DNA of 64,000 bases from Crossiella sp. S99.2 (lineage in GTDB: Bacteria > Actinomycetota > Actinomycetes > Mycobacteriales > Pseudonocardiaceae), in NCBI RefSeq assembly GCF_023094165.1, contig NZ_JALMDK010000010.1, forward strand, positions 124,001-188,000, in the 5' to 3' direction. Of this stretch, positions 7,394 to 14,913 are shown piece after piece; position 1 is the stretch's first letter, and every line of letters begins with the position of its first letter. The translations under genes were made by a program, and so were the position numbers. The notes under the pieces are model-generated. The model saw only the letters and a program-made list of their open reading frames with translations. It made no database searches and was not told the origin of the DNA.

Positions 7394-10369
7394 ATGTCGG
7401 ACGGGTATGCCACGATGCAGGACGTGGCACGGTTGGGTTCAGGAATTCCGCTCGTCGCGCGGGGCGCGCAGTTGCGCCAGCTCCGCGCGGCGTTGCGGCA
7501 GGCGTCCAAGGGCGCGTCGAGTGCGGTGCTGGTGGCCGGGGACGCCGGGGTCGGCAAGTCCCGGCTGCTGGCCGAGCTGAGCGAGCTGGCCACGGCCGAG
7601 GGCACGCTGGTGCTCACCGGCCGCTGCCTGGACGTCGGGGAGGGCGGTCTGCCCTACCTACCGTTCGTGGAGGCCCTCGGCCTGCTCCGGGAGGGCCACC
7701 TGGACGCGCTGCGCGCGCACCCCGCGCTGGCCAAACTGCTGCCCGAGGTGCTGCCAGAGCACGTGGTGCCGTTCGACCCCCGGCGCACCGAGCTGGACAT
7801 GAGCCAGCTGCAGATGTTCGACGCGGTGCACGCGCTGCTGGCCGAACTCGCCGCCGAGCGCACCGTGGTGCTGGCCATGGAGGACCTGCACTGGGCCGAC
7901 GGCTCCACCCGGCACCTGCTCTCCTTCCTGCTCTCCCGGCTGCGCGCCGGCCGGCTGCTGGTGGTGGCCACCTACCGCAGCGACGACCTGCACCGCCGCC
8001 ACCCGCTGCGCCCGCTGCTGGCCGAACTGGTCCGGCTGCCCGCGGTGGAACGCCTCGAACTGAGCCCGTTCACCAGCACCGACGCCCGCACCTTCGTCCG
8101 CCGCCTCTCCGACGGCGCCCTGGCCGAGGACAAGATCGCCGAGATCGCCGAGCGTTCCGAGGGCAACGCCTTCTTCGCCGAGGAACTGATCGCCGCCTGC
8201 GCCGACCGGGACGACCGGATGCCGATCGGCCTGGCCGACGTGCTGCTGGCCCGGATCGAACGACTCGCCCAGGCCACCCAGCAGATCATCCGGGTCGCCT
8301 CGGTCTCCGGCCGCCGGGTCACCGACGCCCGGCTGCGCACCGTCAGCGGCCTGCCCGACGCCGAGATCGAGGCCGCGCTGCGCGAGGCGGTCACCCACCA
8401 CGTGCTGCTGTACAAGGACGACAACCACGCCTACGTCTTCCGGCACGCCCTGCTGCGCGAGGCCGTCTACGCCGACCTGCTGCCCGGCGAACGGGTCCGG
8501 CTGCACGCCGGGTACGCCCGGTTCCTGGCGGCCAAGGACGGCAAGCGCGGGGTGGCCGCCGAACTGGCCCACCACAGCCTGGAGAGCCACGCGCTGCCGC
8601 AGGCGCTGGCCGCCTCGGTCGCCGCCGCCCGCGAGGCCATGGAGGCCCGCGCGCCGGCCAAGGCGTTGCGGCACCTGGAACAGGCCATGAAGCTGTGGGG
8701 CGCGGTGCCCGATCCGGAGCAGGTCAGCGGCGGCGACGAGCTGCGGCTGGTGCACAAGGCCATGTACACCGCCAGCCTGGCCGGTGAGGACGACCGGGCG
8801 CTGGCCTACGGGCGCACCGCGGTGCAGATGGCCGAACAGATCGGCGACCCGGTGCGCTCGGCCGAGGTGCAGCGCAAGTACGTGCAGACCCTGCTGGCGC
8901 TGGAAGGCAAGCGGGACAAGGCGTTGCAGGTGATCGAACGCGCCTGGCAGCTGGTCGCCGACCAGCCGGCCAGCCCCACCCGCGCCTGGGTGCAGGCCAT
9001 GCGGGCCAGGGTGGCGATGAGCGCGGACGAACAGAGCTACGGGCTGGCCCGCGAGTACGCCGAGGGCGCGCTGGCCGATGCCAAGGCCAGCGGCTCGACC
9101 GGGGCCGAGATGGACGCGCTGACCTCGCTGTCGGTGATCCTGGAACGCGGCGGCCACCCCGAGGAGGCGGTGCGCCGGCTGCGCGAGGCGGTGGACCGGG
9201 CCGCGGCCGCCAACGCGCACAGCGTGGAGCTGCGGGCCTGGTTCAACCTGGCCATCACGCACTACGAACGCGGCCTGCTCGACCAGGCCCTGGACGCCGC
9301 GGCCAGCGGCCGCCGCCGGGCCGGGGCCACCGGACTGGAGTGGAGCCCGTACGGCACCGAACTGCGGGTGCTCAACATCCTGCTGCACTACGTCGCCGGT
9401 GACTGGGAGGCCGCGACCGAGGCCGCCGACCAGGGCGTCTGCTCGGTGCCCGATATCGCCAGCGCCCGGCTCACCGCGATCTCGCTGTTCACCCTGGTCG
9501 GCCGCGGCGAGTACGACACGGTCGCCGAACTGGTCGCCCGGCTGCGCCCGGAATGGCACAAGGACTGGGACATCGCGGTGATGGCCGCGGCCTGCGCCGC
9601 CGACGCCCAGCTCTGGCAGGGCCGCCCGGACAAGGCCCTGGAATGGATCGACGAGGCGCTGTCGGTGGCCGAACGGCACCGCGAGCTGGCGGTGATCCGG
9701 ATCGGCGCGCTCGGCCTGGCCACGCACGCCGAACTGGCCGCCAAGGCCCGGCACAAGAAGGACGCCGCCACCGAGACCCGCCACTTGGACGCGGGGGAGC
9801 GGCTGCTCGCCAAGATCCGCCGGGCCGCCACCAGCACCCGCCCGCGCAGCGGCGAACTCGGCCCCGAGGGCCTGGCCTGGCTGGCCCGCGCCGAGGCCGA
9901 GGCGGCCCGCGTGCGTGCCGAGGACACCCCGGAGCACTGGCACCGGGTGGTCGAGGCATTCGGTTACGGCCACACCTACGAACAGACCCTGGCCCGCCTC
10001 CGCCTGGCCGCCACCCAGCTCACCGCGGGCGACAAACCCGCCGCCGAGGCCACCCTGTCCCAGGCCGGCACGGCCGCCACGGCCATGGGCGCCACCCCAC
10101 TCCAGGACGCCCTGGCCGCGCTGGCCCGCCGCGCCCGCCTCAACCTGGCCACCCCGGCCACCGCCCGGGACACCATCGACCCGTTCACCCCACGCGAACG
10201 CGCGGTGCTGTCCCTGGTCGCCAGGGGGCACACCAACCGGCAGGTCGGCGCGGAGCTGTACATCAGCGAGAAGACGGTCAGCGTGCACCTGAGCCGGGTG
10301 ATGGCCAAACTCGGCGCCGCCAGCCGCACCGAGGCGGTCACCAAGGCGCACGAACGCGCGTTGCTCTGA
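7394..10369 (+). CDS. LAL-type LuxR-family ATPase transcriptional regulator
   Basis: This 991-residue STAND-type regulator has an N-terminal AAA/NACHT-like ATPase domain with Walker A GDAGVGKS (about residue 49) and Walker B-like VVLAMEDLHWAD (about 157). A long helical middle of TPR-like repeats (about 400-880) follows, then a C-terminal LuxR helix-turn-helix: FTPRERAVLSLVARGHTNRQ and YISEKTVSVHLSRVMAKLGA. The family binds ATP and a ligand and activates transcription, often of sugar or secondary-metabolite genes. No dedicated target cluster is adjacent. The ATG start has only a weak ribosome binding site; ATG 7415 is an in-frame alternative. Confidence 0.92.
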   Translation: MSDGYATMQDVARLGSGIPLVARGAQLRQLRAALRQASKGASSAVLVAGDAGVGKSRLLAELSELATAEGTLVLTGRCLDVGEGGLPYLPFVEALGLLREGHLDALRAHPALAKLLPEVLPEHVVPFDPRRTELDMSQLQMFDAVHALLAELAAERTVVLAMEDLHWADGSTRHLLSFLLSRLRAGRLLVVATYRSDDLHRRHPLRPLLAELVRLPAVERLELSPFTSTDARTFVRRLSDGALAEDKIAEIAERSEGNAFFAEELIAACADRDDRMPIGLADVLLARIERLAQATQQIIRVASVSGRRVTDARLRTVSGLPDAEIEAALREAVTHHVLLYKDDNHAYVFRHALLREAVYADLLPGERVRLHAGYARFLAAKDGKRGVAAELAHHSLESHALPQALAASVAAAREAMEARAPAKALRHLEQAMKLWGAVPDPEQVSGGDELRLVHKAMYTASLAGEDDRALAYGRTAVQMAEQIGDPVRSAEVQRKYVQTLLALEGKRDKALQVIERAWQLVADQPASPTRAWVQAMRARVAMSADEQSYGLAREYAEGALADAKASGSTGAEMDALTSLSVILERGGHPEEAVRRLREAVDRAAAANAHSVELRAWFNLAITHYERGLLDQALDAAASGRRRAGATGLEWSPYGTELRVLNILLHYVAGDWEAATEAADQGVCSVPDIASARLTAISLFTLVGRGEYDTVAELVARLRPEWHKDWDIAVMAAACAADAQLWQGRPDKALEWIDEALSVAERHRELAVIRIGALGLATHAELAAKARHKKDAATETRHLDAGERLLAKIRRAATSTRPRSGELGPEGLAWLARAEAEAARVRAEDTPEHWHRVVEAFGYGHTYEQTLARLRLAATQLTAGDKPAAEATLSQAGTAATAMGATPLQDALAALARRARLNLATPATARDTIDPFTPRERAVLSLVARGHTNRQVGAELYISEKTVSVHLSRVMAKLGAASRTEAVTKAHERALL

Positions 10370-10402
10370 CCCCCGGCCGCCCACGCGGCCACCGCCGATC
10401 AT

Positions 10403-10408
10403 TACCAT
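10403..10408 (+). promoter_or_regulatory. -10 hexamer TACCAT of leaderless CoaD-like gene
   Basis: TACCAT lies 8 nt before the ATG at 10417. There is no purine-rich ribosome binding site in between, so the transcript probably starts at or next to the start codon. Confidence 0.45.
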
Positions 10409-10416
10409 CGCAAGCC

Positions 10417-10827
10417 ATGCGCGCCGTATTCCCCGGCTCCTTCGACCCGGCCACGCGGGGACATCTCGACGTGGCGCGCCGGGCCGCGGCCATGTTCGAC
10501 GAGGTCGTCATGTGCGTCCTGACCAACCCGAAGAAGACCGGCAGGCTCCCCCTCGCCGGACGGCTGGCCCTGCTGGCCGAGCTGACCAGCGACCTGGCCA
10601 ATGTCACGGTGGACTCCAGTGCCGGCCAGTTGCTGGTCGACTACTGCCGCGGCGCGGGGATCGGCGTGATCGTGCGCGGCCTGCGCACCCAGGACGACCT
10701 GGCGCACGAGTTGCCGATGGCACGGATGAACCGGCAGCTGAGCGGCATCGAGACGTTCTTCATCCCGGCCAGTCCCGAGCAGGCCTACATCTCCTCCACC
10801 CTCATCTCGGCCACGGCCCAGCGGTAG
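10417..10827 (+). CDS. Short phosphopantetheine adenylyltransferase (CoaD)-like protein
   Basis: This nucleotidylyltransferase of the CoaD type is expected to transfer AMP to 4'-phosphopantetheine. It has the ATP-binding signature GSFDPATRGHLDV at residues 7-19, then NPKKTGRLPL, IVRGLRTQDDLAHELPMARMN and the ISST motif near the end. It is 136 residues, about 25 shorter than normal CoaD (about 160). It stops right after ISSTLISATAQR, so the C-terminal helix is missing. A natural paralogue or a specialised enzyme is more likely than the housekeeping copy. It starts 47 nt after the LAL gene and appears leaderless. Confidence 0.75.
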   Translation: MRAVFPGSFDPATRGHLDVARRAAAMFDEVVMCVLTNPKKTGRLPLAGRLALLAELTSDLANVTVDSSAGQLLVDYCRGAGIGVIVRGLRTQDDLAHELPMARMNRQLSGIETFFIPASPEQAYISSTLISATAQR

Positions 10828-10833
10828 CGCCGG

Positions 10834-11232
10834 TCAGCGCAGCGAACCGGCCTGGTGCAGCTCGTCGAAGATGATCTTGTCGACCGGTGCCACCCGCTCC
10901 CGGTCGGCGTAACCCAGCCACACCACCTCGGCGATCTCGTTGCTGGCCACCGGAGTGCCCGCGTACTCCGCCGAGTAACAGGTCATCCGCACCAGCACGC
11001 CCTCGGCCTGCCCGTGTGCCTGGGCCTCGAACGTGCCCACGTGCACCGCGGTGTCCGCCGCGACCGCCACGCCCAGTTCCTCGGCGATCTCCCGGACCAG
11101 GGTCTGCACGTCGGTCTCGCCGGGTTCGCGCTTGCCGCCGGGCAGGTAGTAGGCGTCCTTGCCGTGCGAGCGGGTGCTCAGGATGCGGCCGTCGGCCAGG
11201 TCGATCAGGGCGATCTTGTCGATGACGGTCAT
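10834..11232 (-). CDS. NUDIX hydrolase
   Basis: This 132-residue NUDIX protein cleaves a nucleoside-diphosphate-linked substrate. The Nudix box is complete: GGKREPGETDVQTLVREIAE followed by ELGV (residues 32-55), giving the metal-binding GX5EX7REUXEEXGU pattern. No extra domain is present. It converges on the CoaD-like gene with a 6-nt gap, and the ATG has GAGAAT 6 nt upstream, compatible with a leaderless start. The substrate cannot be predicted. Confidence 0.92.
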   Translation of the reverse strand: MTVIDKIALIDLADGRILSTRSHGKDAYYLPGGKREPGETDVQTLVREIAEELGVAVAADTAVHVGTFEAQAHGQAEGVLVRMTCYSAEYAGTPVASNEIAEVVWLGYADRERVAPVDKIIFDELHQAGSLR

Positions 11233-11282
11233 GCGGACATTCTCCGCCGACGCAAATGCGCCCCCGGCGACCGGTCACCCCC

Positions 11283-11288
11283 TACCAT
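11283..11288 (+). promoter_or_regulatory. -10 hexamer TACCAT of leaderless EF-hand gene
   Basis: TACCAT is followed by 6 nt and GTG (11295), then ATG (11298). No ribosome binding site is present. Confidence 0.5.
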
Positions 11289-11294
11289 GTGCGC

Positions 11295-11843
11295 GTGATG
11301 CCGGAACTGGTGCGGAAGCTCGAACACTCCTTCGCCGCCTTCGACGAGGACAACGACGGCTATATCCAGCTCACCGACCTGGAGGAGCGCAGCAAGCGTT
11401 TCTGCGTGCGGTTCAACGAGACCGACTCGCTCAAGGGCATCGCCGCCCTGGAAGGCATGCGGGAGCACTGGCGGGCGCTGGTCGAGCTGACCGACACCGA
11501 CAACGACGGCCAGATCAGCAAGGCCGAGTTCGTCGCCGCGGTGGGCGCCGCGCTGGCCGAGTCCGACGCCGGCTTCGACCGGGTGTTCCGCCCGGCCCTG
11601 GCCGCCGGGTTCGCGCTGGCCGACACCAATGACGACGGGCACATCGGGGTGGAGGAGTTCGTCGCCTTCATGTACCTGGCCGGATTCTCCCTGGCCAAGG
11701 CGCCGCGGTTGTTCGCGCTGCTGGACGCCAACGGCGACGGCAAGGTCAGCGTGGACGAGTGGCTCACCGCGTTCAAGACCCACTACACCGAGGCCACCGC
11801 CGACCTCGACCTGCCAGCCAACGCCTTTTTCGGCTCCACCTGA
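11295..11843 (+). CDS. Four-EF-hand calcium-binding protein (calerythrin-like)
   Basis: This is a soluble 182-residue calcium sensor or buffer. Four canonical EF-hand loops are visible: DEDNDGYI near residue 17, DTDNDGQI near 70, DTNDDGHI near 110 and DANGDGKV near 144. Each keeps the Dx(D/N)xDG pattern and the glutamate or aspartate at position 12. No signal peptide or membrane segment is seen, so it acts in the cytoplasm. GTG 11295 is chosen because a -10-like TACCAT precedes it by 6 nt; ATG 11298 is equally good. It is alone on its strand and probably monocistronic. Confidence 0.92.
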   Translation: MMPELVRKLEHSFAAFDEDNDGYIQLTDLEERSKRFCVRFNETDSLKGIAALEGMREHWRALVELTDTDNDGQISKAEFVAAVGAALAESDAGFDRVFRPALAAGFALADTNDDGHIGVEEFVAFMYLAGFSLAKAPRLFALLDANGDGKVSVDEWLTAFKTHYTEATADLDLPANAFFGST

Positions 11844-11883
11844 GAGATCGGTCGCATACACACCGTCCACACGCGACCCTGAC

Positions 11884-11889
11884 TACCAT
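11884..11889 (+). promoter_or_regulatory. -10 hexamer TACCAT of leaderless DUF4429 gene
   Basis: TACCAT is followed by exactly 6 nt and the GTG start at 11896, with no ribosome binding site. Confidence 0.5.
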
Positions 11890-11895
11890 TGCCCG

Positions 11896-12630
11896 GTGAT
11901 TTCCGGGCCAGTCAGCACCCTCCAGGGCCACGACGGTGACGCCGTCCTGCACCAGGACGCCGTCGAGTTGCGGTTCCCGTCGCGCCTGAGCACGCGTGCG
12001 GTCAAGAGCGCGCGCAGTCCGCGGCGGGTGCCGTTGTCCGCGATCATCGACGTCGAGTACGAGGCCGGTGGCCGTCGGCCGTACCTGCGGTTGCGGCTGG
12101 CCGGGGAACTGCCGGGGCACGAGCCGCGACGGCCCGAGCTGGACGTGGACGCGCTGGTGCTGCACTCGAATCGGCGGGCGGACAACGGCGCGTTCGTGGC
12201 CGAGTTACGTTCGCGGCTCTCCGCTGACCCGGTGCCGGACCCGCGGTTGCTCGCCCCGGACGCGCACGCGCCCGGCCTGGCCCCGGTCACCGACCCGGTA
12301 CGGCTGCGGGTGTCCACCCTGGACGGTGTGGTCACCCTGGACGAGCAGCGCCTGCTGATCGAGTTCAACTCCGGCATGCGCAAGCCGCGGCGGCACGAAC
12401 TCGCCATCGCCGAGCTGCAGGGCGTGGAGTTCATCCCGGCCAAGCCGCACCGCTCCGGACTGGTCCGATTCCTGCTGCCGGGCGCGGAACTGCGGCCAGA
12501 CCCGCGCCGTGATCCGCACACCGTCCGCTTCATGGCGGGCACCGAGGAGGGCCGGATGGCCGACCTGGCCGCGGAACTCGCCGCCCGCCTGACCCCAGCC
12601 ACCGAACCCGCACTGGTGTCCCAGACCTAA
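11896..12630 (+). CDS. DUF4429 domain protein
   Basis: This is a 244-residue cytoplasmic protein built of two similar beta-rich, PH-like halves, as in the actinobacterial DUF4429 family. The first half runs from residue 10 to about 110 (LQGHDGDAVLHQDAVELRF, then RVPLSAIIDVEYEAGG). The second starts near 135 (VSTLDGVVTLDEQRLLIEF, then HELAIAELQGVEFIPA, then VRFLLPGAELRPD). The domain has no established biochemical function; related domains occur beside SHOCT domains. It ends 7 bp before the palindromic repeat at 12638. Confidence 0.8.
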   Translation: MISGPVSTLQGHDGDAVLHQDAVELRFPSRLSTRAVKSARSPRRVPLSAIIDVEYEAGGRRPYLRLRLAGELPGHEPRRPELDVDALVLHSNRRADNGAFVAELRSRLSADPVPDPRLLAPDAHAPGLAPVTDPVRLRVSTLDGVVTLDEQRLLIEFNSGMRKPRRHELAIAELQGVEFIPAKPHRSGLVRFLLPGAELRPDPRRDPHTVRFMAGTEEGRMADLAAELAARLTPATEPALVSQT

Positions 12631-12637
12631 CCGCCAT

Positions 12638-12760
12638 CGTGTTGGCCGTTCTGGACGGCGAGTTGGCCCAACTGGTACGCCGAGTTGGCTGAAGTGGGCG
12701 TACCAGTTGGCCCAAGTGGTACCAGTTCGGCCAAGACTGGGTACGACAACGGCCAACACG
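12638..12760. repeat. Intergenic palindromic repeat, copy A
   Basis: Outer arms of 13 bp are a perfect inverted repeat (12638-12650 and 12748-12760, CGTGTTGGCCGTT and its complement). The interior is made of alternating GTTGGCC/GGCCAAC and GTACG-type blocks that can fold further. It lies between convergent genes. Related copies are at 21865 and 34452. Confidence 0.75.
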
Positions 12761-12783
12761 CCGGCGAATCACGGACGTGACCT

Positions 12784-13782
12784 CTAGACCGCCAGGGGTG
12801 GGCAGACCAGCATGGCGGCGTCGAGTTCGGCGTGTGCCTCGGGGTGGTCGGCCCACCACTGGGCGAAGGTCGGGTTTCTGTCCACAATGGACCGATAGGC
12901 GTAGGCGGCGCTGGCGAAGACCTCGTGCGCCCGCCCGGCCAGGGCGCCGTCGGTGCGCACCCCCACCATGATCGGCACCTGTAGCGGGTCGCCGAGCAGT
13001 GGCCGGACCGCTATTCCGTTGCCACTGCGCGAAGCCGGGGCGGCCAGCGACACCGCGCCGTTCTCCACCAGCACCCGCGCCATGCCCGCTTCCCAGGTGT
13101 GGTGCCGGATTCGCGGGGTGAAACCGACGCTGGCGCAGGCGGTGTGCAGCTGCATGCGCAGGCTGTTGGCCTCCGGCGGCGGCACCACCCAGTCGCAGTC
13201 GGCCAGCTCCGCCAAGGAGATCACCTCGCGGACGGCCAGGGGATGGTCCTCGGCGACGGCGACGAACTGGGGCTCCAGCACCAGGGTGCGGATTTCCACG
13301 CCGCTGAGTTTGCGGCGTTCCAGGCCGTCGAAGCGCTCGAACACGGCCAGGTGCAGCCGCGCGGAGTTGAGCATCTCGACCAGGGTGTGCCCGACCGGTT
13401 CGATTTCGGTACGCACCTCCGAGCAGGGCAACCGGTTGCTCAATTCGGCGACCAGGCGGGCCAGGAACAGCATCGGCATGCAGCCGGCCAGCAGCGGCTG
13501 CGGGGTGAAGGTGCGCGCCCGGTCCTGCGCGGAAGCCAGCAGATGATCTAAGTCGTCCAGCACCAGGCGCGCGGTGTTGACCACGTATCGGCCCAGTTCG
13601 GTGGGGGTGCTGCCGGTGGGGCTGCGGTCGAACAACCGCCCGCCCACCAGGCGTTCCACCCGCTGCAGCTGCGCGGTGAGCGCTGGCTGGGTGAGGCCGA
13701 GCCGGACGGCCGCCTTGCTCATGCTGCCGGTCTCGACGATGGCGCAGACCGCACGGAGATGCCGTAGCTCCAGGTCAGCCAT
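12784..13782 (-). CDS. LysR-family transcriptional regulator
   Basis: This 332-residue LysR protein has an N-terminal winged helix: LRHLRAVCAIVETGSMSKAA, then LGLTQPALTAQLQRVERLVG and LFDR. The effector domain runs from about residue 95. It is a close relative in style of the LysR gene at 42913-43860: both begin M(A)DLE.RHLR and end with an aromatic-rich tail around FAQWWADHP. The start looks leaderless, with TAACTT 6 nt upstream of ATG. It is divergent from the secreted protease gene at 13899, the most likely target. A TCCG...CGGA inverted repeat (from 13803) lies in between. Confidence 0.92.
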   Translation of the reverse strand: MADLELRHLRAVCAIVETGSMSKAAVRLGLTQPALTAQLQRVERLVGGRLFDRSPTGSTPTELGRYVVNTARLVLDDLDHLLASAQDRARTFTPQPLLAGCMPMLFLARLVAELSNRLPCSEVRTEIEPVGHTLVEMLNSARLHLAVFERFDGLERRKLSGVEIRTLVLEPQFVAVAEDHPLAVREVISLAELADCDWVVPPPEANSLRMQLHTACASVGFTPRIRHHTWEAGMARVLVENGAVSLAAPASRSGNGIAVRPLLGDPLQVPIMVGVRTDGALAGRAHEVFASAAYAYRSIVDRNPTFAQWWADHPEAHAELDAAMLVCPPLAV

Positions 13783-13788
13783 AAACCG

Positions 13789-13794
13789 AAGTTA
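13789..13794 (-). promoter_or_regulatory. -10 hexamer TAACTT of leaderless LysR gene
   Basis: On the minus strand TAACTT is followed by 6 nt and the ATG at 13782. Confidence 0.45.
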
Positions 13795-13846
13795 TCGCCA
13801 ATTCCGATGACCGGACACCCGACGTTCGGACGATATTTCAGTGCAT

Positions 13847-13878
13847 CCGCCGGAGTCCCTGCCCTGCTTTTCCGGCGG
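13847..13878 (+). promoter_or_regulatory. 5' leader hairpin of protease gene
   Basis: An 8-bp stem (CCGCCGGA / TCCGGCGG) lies 20 nt upstream of the protease ATG, just before the GGAAAGGAC ribosome binding site. It may affect mRNA stability or translation. Confidence 0.35.
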
Positions 13879-13898
13879 CCCTGCGGAAAGGACAAGAC

Positions 13899-14831
13899 AT
13901 GTGGTCAAGCTGGCGGGGATGGGGTGCGGCGCTGGTCGCCGCCCTGGCCCTGACGACCGGGTTCGCCTCCTCGGTAAATGCTGCGACAACCAACAATGAC
14001 GATGTTCAACCGTTGATCGTCGGTGGCCGCCCGGCCAGCGAGGTGTATTCGTTCATGGCCTCGCTGCAAGGCGGTCAGGGACATTTCTGCGGTGGTTCGC
14101 TGATCACCCCGACCTGGGTGGTGACCGCGAAACACTGTGTCCAGGGCCAGAGCCCCGGCGGGTTCCGGATCCGGGTCGGCAGCACCACCTGGAACGCGGG
14201 CGGCACCCTGGCGCAGACCGCGCAGATCGTGCAGGGCCAGGGTGACATCGCGCTGGTCCGGCTCAGCGCCGCGGTGCCGCAGGCGCCGATCGCGCTCGCC
14301 GCCGACGGTGGCGCGGCGGGCACGGACTCCCGGCTGATCGGCTGGGGCCAGACCTGCCCGACCCGCGGTTGCGGCGGTGCGCCGACCCAGCTCCAGGAGA
14401 TCGATGTGCAGGTGCAGGCCAGTGGCTGCACCGACAACTTCAACCCGCAGACCGAACTGTGTCTGGGCGGCCTGCCCAGCGCGGGCGCCTGCTACGGCGA
14501 CTCCGGTGGTCCCGCGGTCCGCCAGGGCAACGGGCGCTGGGAGCTGACCGGCGCGACCAGCCGGGCCGGCCGCGGTCAGCCGACCTGCGGGCAGGCCCCG
14601 GCGATCTACATGAACGTGCCGGCGCACAAGCAGTGGATCGACCAGGTCACCGGCGGCGATCCCGGCACCGGCTGCGGCAGCACCGCGGCCTGGAGCACGG
14701 AGCAGCTGTACCCGCCGGAGACCGAGGTCGCGCACAACGGACGCCGCTGGCGCTCGATCTGGTGGAACCGGGCCCAGGAACCGGGCGCCGGACCCTGGTA
14801 CTGGCAGGACCTGGGGGCCTGCAACTCCTGA
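13899..14831 (+). CDS. Secreted trypsin-like serine protease with C-terminal carbohydrate-binding module
   Basis: This 310-residue exported chymotrypsin-fold (S1) protease has a signal peptide at residues 1-28 (hydrophobic AALVAALALTTGFASS). The mature domain starts near IVGGRPAS. The catalytic triad is visible in VTAKHCV (His), GDIALVRL (Asp) and CYGDSGGPAV (Ser). A short Gly/Thr linker leads to about 45 residues with aromatic and Trp motifs (AAWSTEQLYPPETEV, WRSIWWNRAQEPG, WYWQDLGAC) typical of the CBM5/12 chitin-binding type. It probably attacks protein in chitin-containing material. The ribosome binding site is GGAAAGGAC. The divergent LysR gene may control it. Confidence 0.92.
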   Translation: MWSSWRGWGAALVAALALTTGFASSVNAATTNNDDVQPLIVGGRPASEVYSFMASLQGGQGHFCGGSLITPTWVVTAKHCVQGQSPGGFRIRVGSTTWNAGGTLAQTAQIVQGQGDIALVRLSAAVPQAPIALAADGGAAGTDSRLIGWGQTCPTRGCGGAPTQLQEIDVQVQASGCTDNFNPQTELCLGGLPSAGACYGDSGGPAVRQGNGRWELTGATSRAGRGQPTCGQAPAIYMNVPAHKQWIDQVTGGDPGTGCGSTAAWSTEQLYPPETEVAHNGRRWRSIWWNRAQEPGAGPWYWQDLGACNS

Positions 14832-14855
14832 CCGGACCCTATTTCCCGCACTATT

Positions 14856-14902
14856 TGCCACGGGCCCGCGGATCACCGCCGAAGGCTCGCGGGCCCGTGG
14901 CA
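14856..14902. terminator. 15-bp perfect hairpin between protease and lipoxygenase
   Basis: The arms 14856-14870 and 14888-14902 are perfectly complementary around a 17-nt loop. The hairpin ends only 11 nt before the lipoxygenase GTG, so besides terminating the protease transcript it could influence lipoxygenase expression. Confidence 0.65.
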
Positions 14903-14913
14903 GCCTCGCGCCT

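Noticed and set aside
7658..10408. 916-codon open frame on the minus strand opposite the LAL regulator
   Set aside because: It is a GC-bias shadow. The composition is Gly/Gln/Val/Arg-rich with no domain, and it runs through a gene with clear ATPase and LuxR motifs.
12638..12760. Insertion sequence or transposon end
   Set aside because: There is no transposase gene and no target-site duplication. The same blocks recur at 21865 and 34452, which points to a REP-like family instead.
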